Source: Amblyomma americanum
Taxonomy: Eukaryota; Arthropoda; Arachnida; Ixodida; Ixodidae
Length of the DNA: 64,000 nucleotides
Assembly (NCBI RefSeq): GCF_052857255.1
Contig: NC_135497.1
Coordinates: forward strand, 186,224,084 to 186,288,083
Direction of reading: 5' to 3'
This document shows, one piece after another, positions 63,520-64,000 of the stretch. The notes beneath the pieces were generated by a model. The model saw nothing but the letters and a program-made list of their open reading frames with translations, was not told where the DNA came from and did not search any database. The translations under genes and the position numbers were made by a program. The first letter of the stretch is position 1. Every line of letters begins with the position of its first letter.

Positions 63520-64000
63520 TTAGTCGTGAAGTACAGCGCTCGCTCTAAAAAATGCTTATCTGCTGTTCACTCATCAGTCAACGGGTTCAGACTTATACTG
63601 AGAAAATAACGAGAGTGAGTCGCATGGGAGGCGCATTGGCAGCAAAGATTGTATTGCCCTAAATCAAAGAGAAATTCGTGTAGCAACAATCTGCTCAAAA
63701 ATCAACTTATTGGTCACAAAATTAAAAACCATTCAACCCTAATTTGGCACGTTCAAAACCTGCCAGACTGGCTTCTCCTTTTATCATTTTGCACTGAACA
63801 CAAGTGTTTGCCACAACTCTAAAAAAACAGCATAGCTCGCTCCTACTCCTTAGCTTTCCTGCTGGTAACTCGCCAAGCCACCGTGAAGTTATTTATATGT
63901 TTATATGAATAAAAAAGAACTACCGCATAGCCAGTTTTAGACAAAGAGCATGATGAAAAAATAAAGACAGCAAATGAACTGTGACATGGCTATAGCGATT
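63520..64000. other. No feature recognised
   Basis: AT-rich sequence without exon signals, SINE boxes or transposon ends up to the window edge. Confidence 0.5.

Overview
This window is eukaryotic nuclear DNA, most likely from a hard tick (Ixodida) or close chelicerate. The sequence shows short coding exons with GT-AG splice sites, kilobase-scale introns and no operon-like gene packing. It also holds many decayed mobile elements of kinds typical of tick genomes: tRNA-derived SINEs, pogo/Tigger-like DNA transposons with TA duplications, hAT, RTE-, jockey/CR1- and R1-like LINEs, and a Penelope-like element. The species cannot be fixed from the sequence alone.

The one gene recognised with confidence is GMP reductase (GMPR, plus strand). 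Five exons at 3150-3233, 4904-5077, 8762-8950, 17094-17296 and 19268-19457 join in phase and encode 279 residues, matching about residue 70 to the C-terminus. The first ~69 residues must lie upstream of base 1. The enzyme converts GMP to IMP. Its introns carry most of the elements in the left third: a Tigger copy 31 bp past a splice donor, an RTE LINE split by a ~3 kb Tigger-like element holding a broken THAP-domain reading frame, and a tandem pair of tRNA-type SINEs.

A second, unidentified gene appears to run on the minus strand, convergent with GMPR. Its last exon (33151-32841, with a polyadenylation signal near 32650) joins in phase to a 40-nt exon at 39779-39740. Further candidate exons lie at 46221-45969 and 49519-49481. 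The predicted C-terminus is acidic and then strongly basic, which suggests a nuclear protein. A separate possible plus-strand terminal exon lies at 44596-44790.

Region by region: 1-19.5 kb is GMPR and its introns. 19.5-26.3 kb is mostly unique AT-rich DNA with a foldback element, a 216-bp-spaced direct repeat and an 88-bp palindrome. 26.3-32.1 kb is a SINE, poly-G tracts and a long Tigger-ended block with nested LINEs. 32.6-49.6 kb is the minus-strand gene with its intronic hAT, LINE ORF1, Tigger, foldback and SINE insertions. 49.6-64 kb is repeats: a Penelope-like element with a GIY-YIG domain, R1-like LINE sequence, three back-to-back short DNA transposons, and the second copy of a nested composite transposon.

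The most striking structures are a composite of one transposon inside another present twice in opposite orientation with the same internal junction (47814-49286 and 60965-62411), several long foldback repeats, and the multi-microexon minus-strand gene. No CRISPR array, bacterial operon or canonical functional tRNA/rRNA gene was seen.
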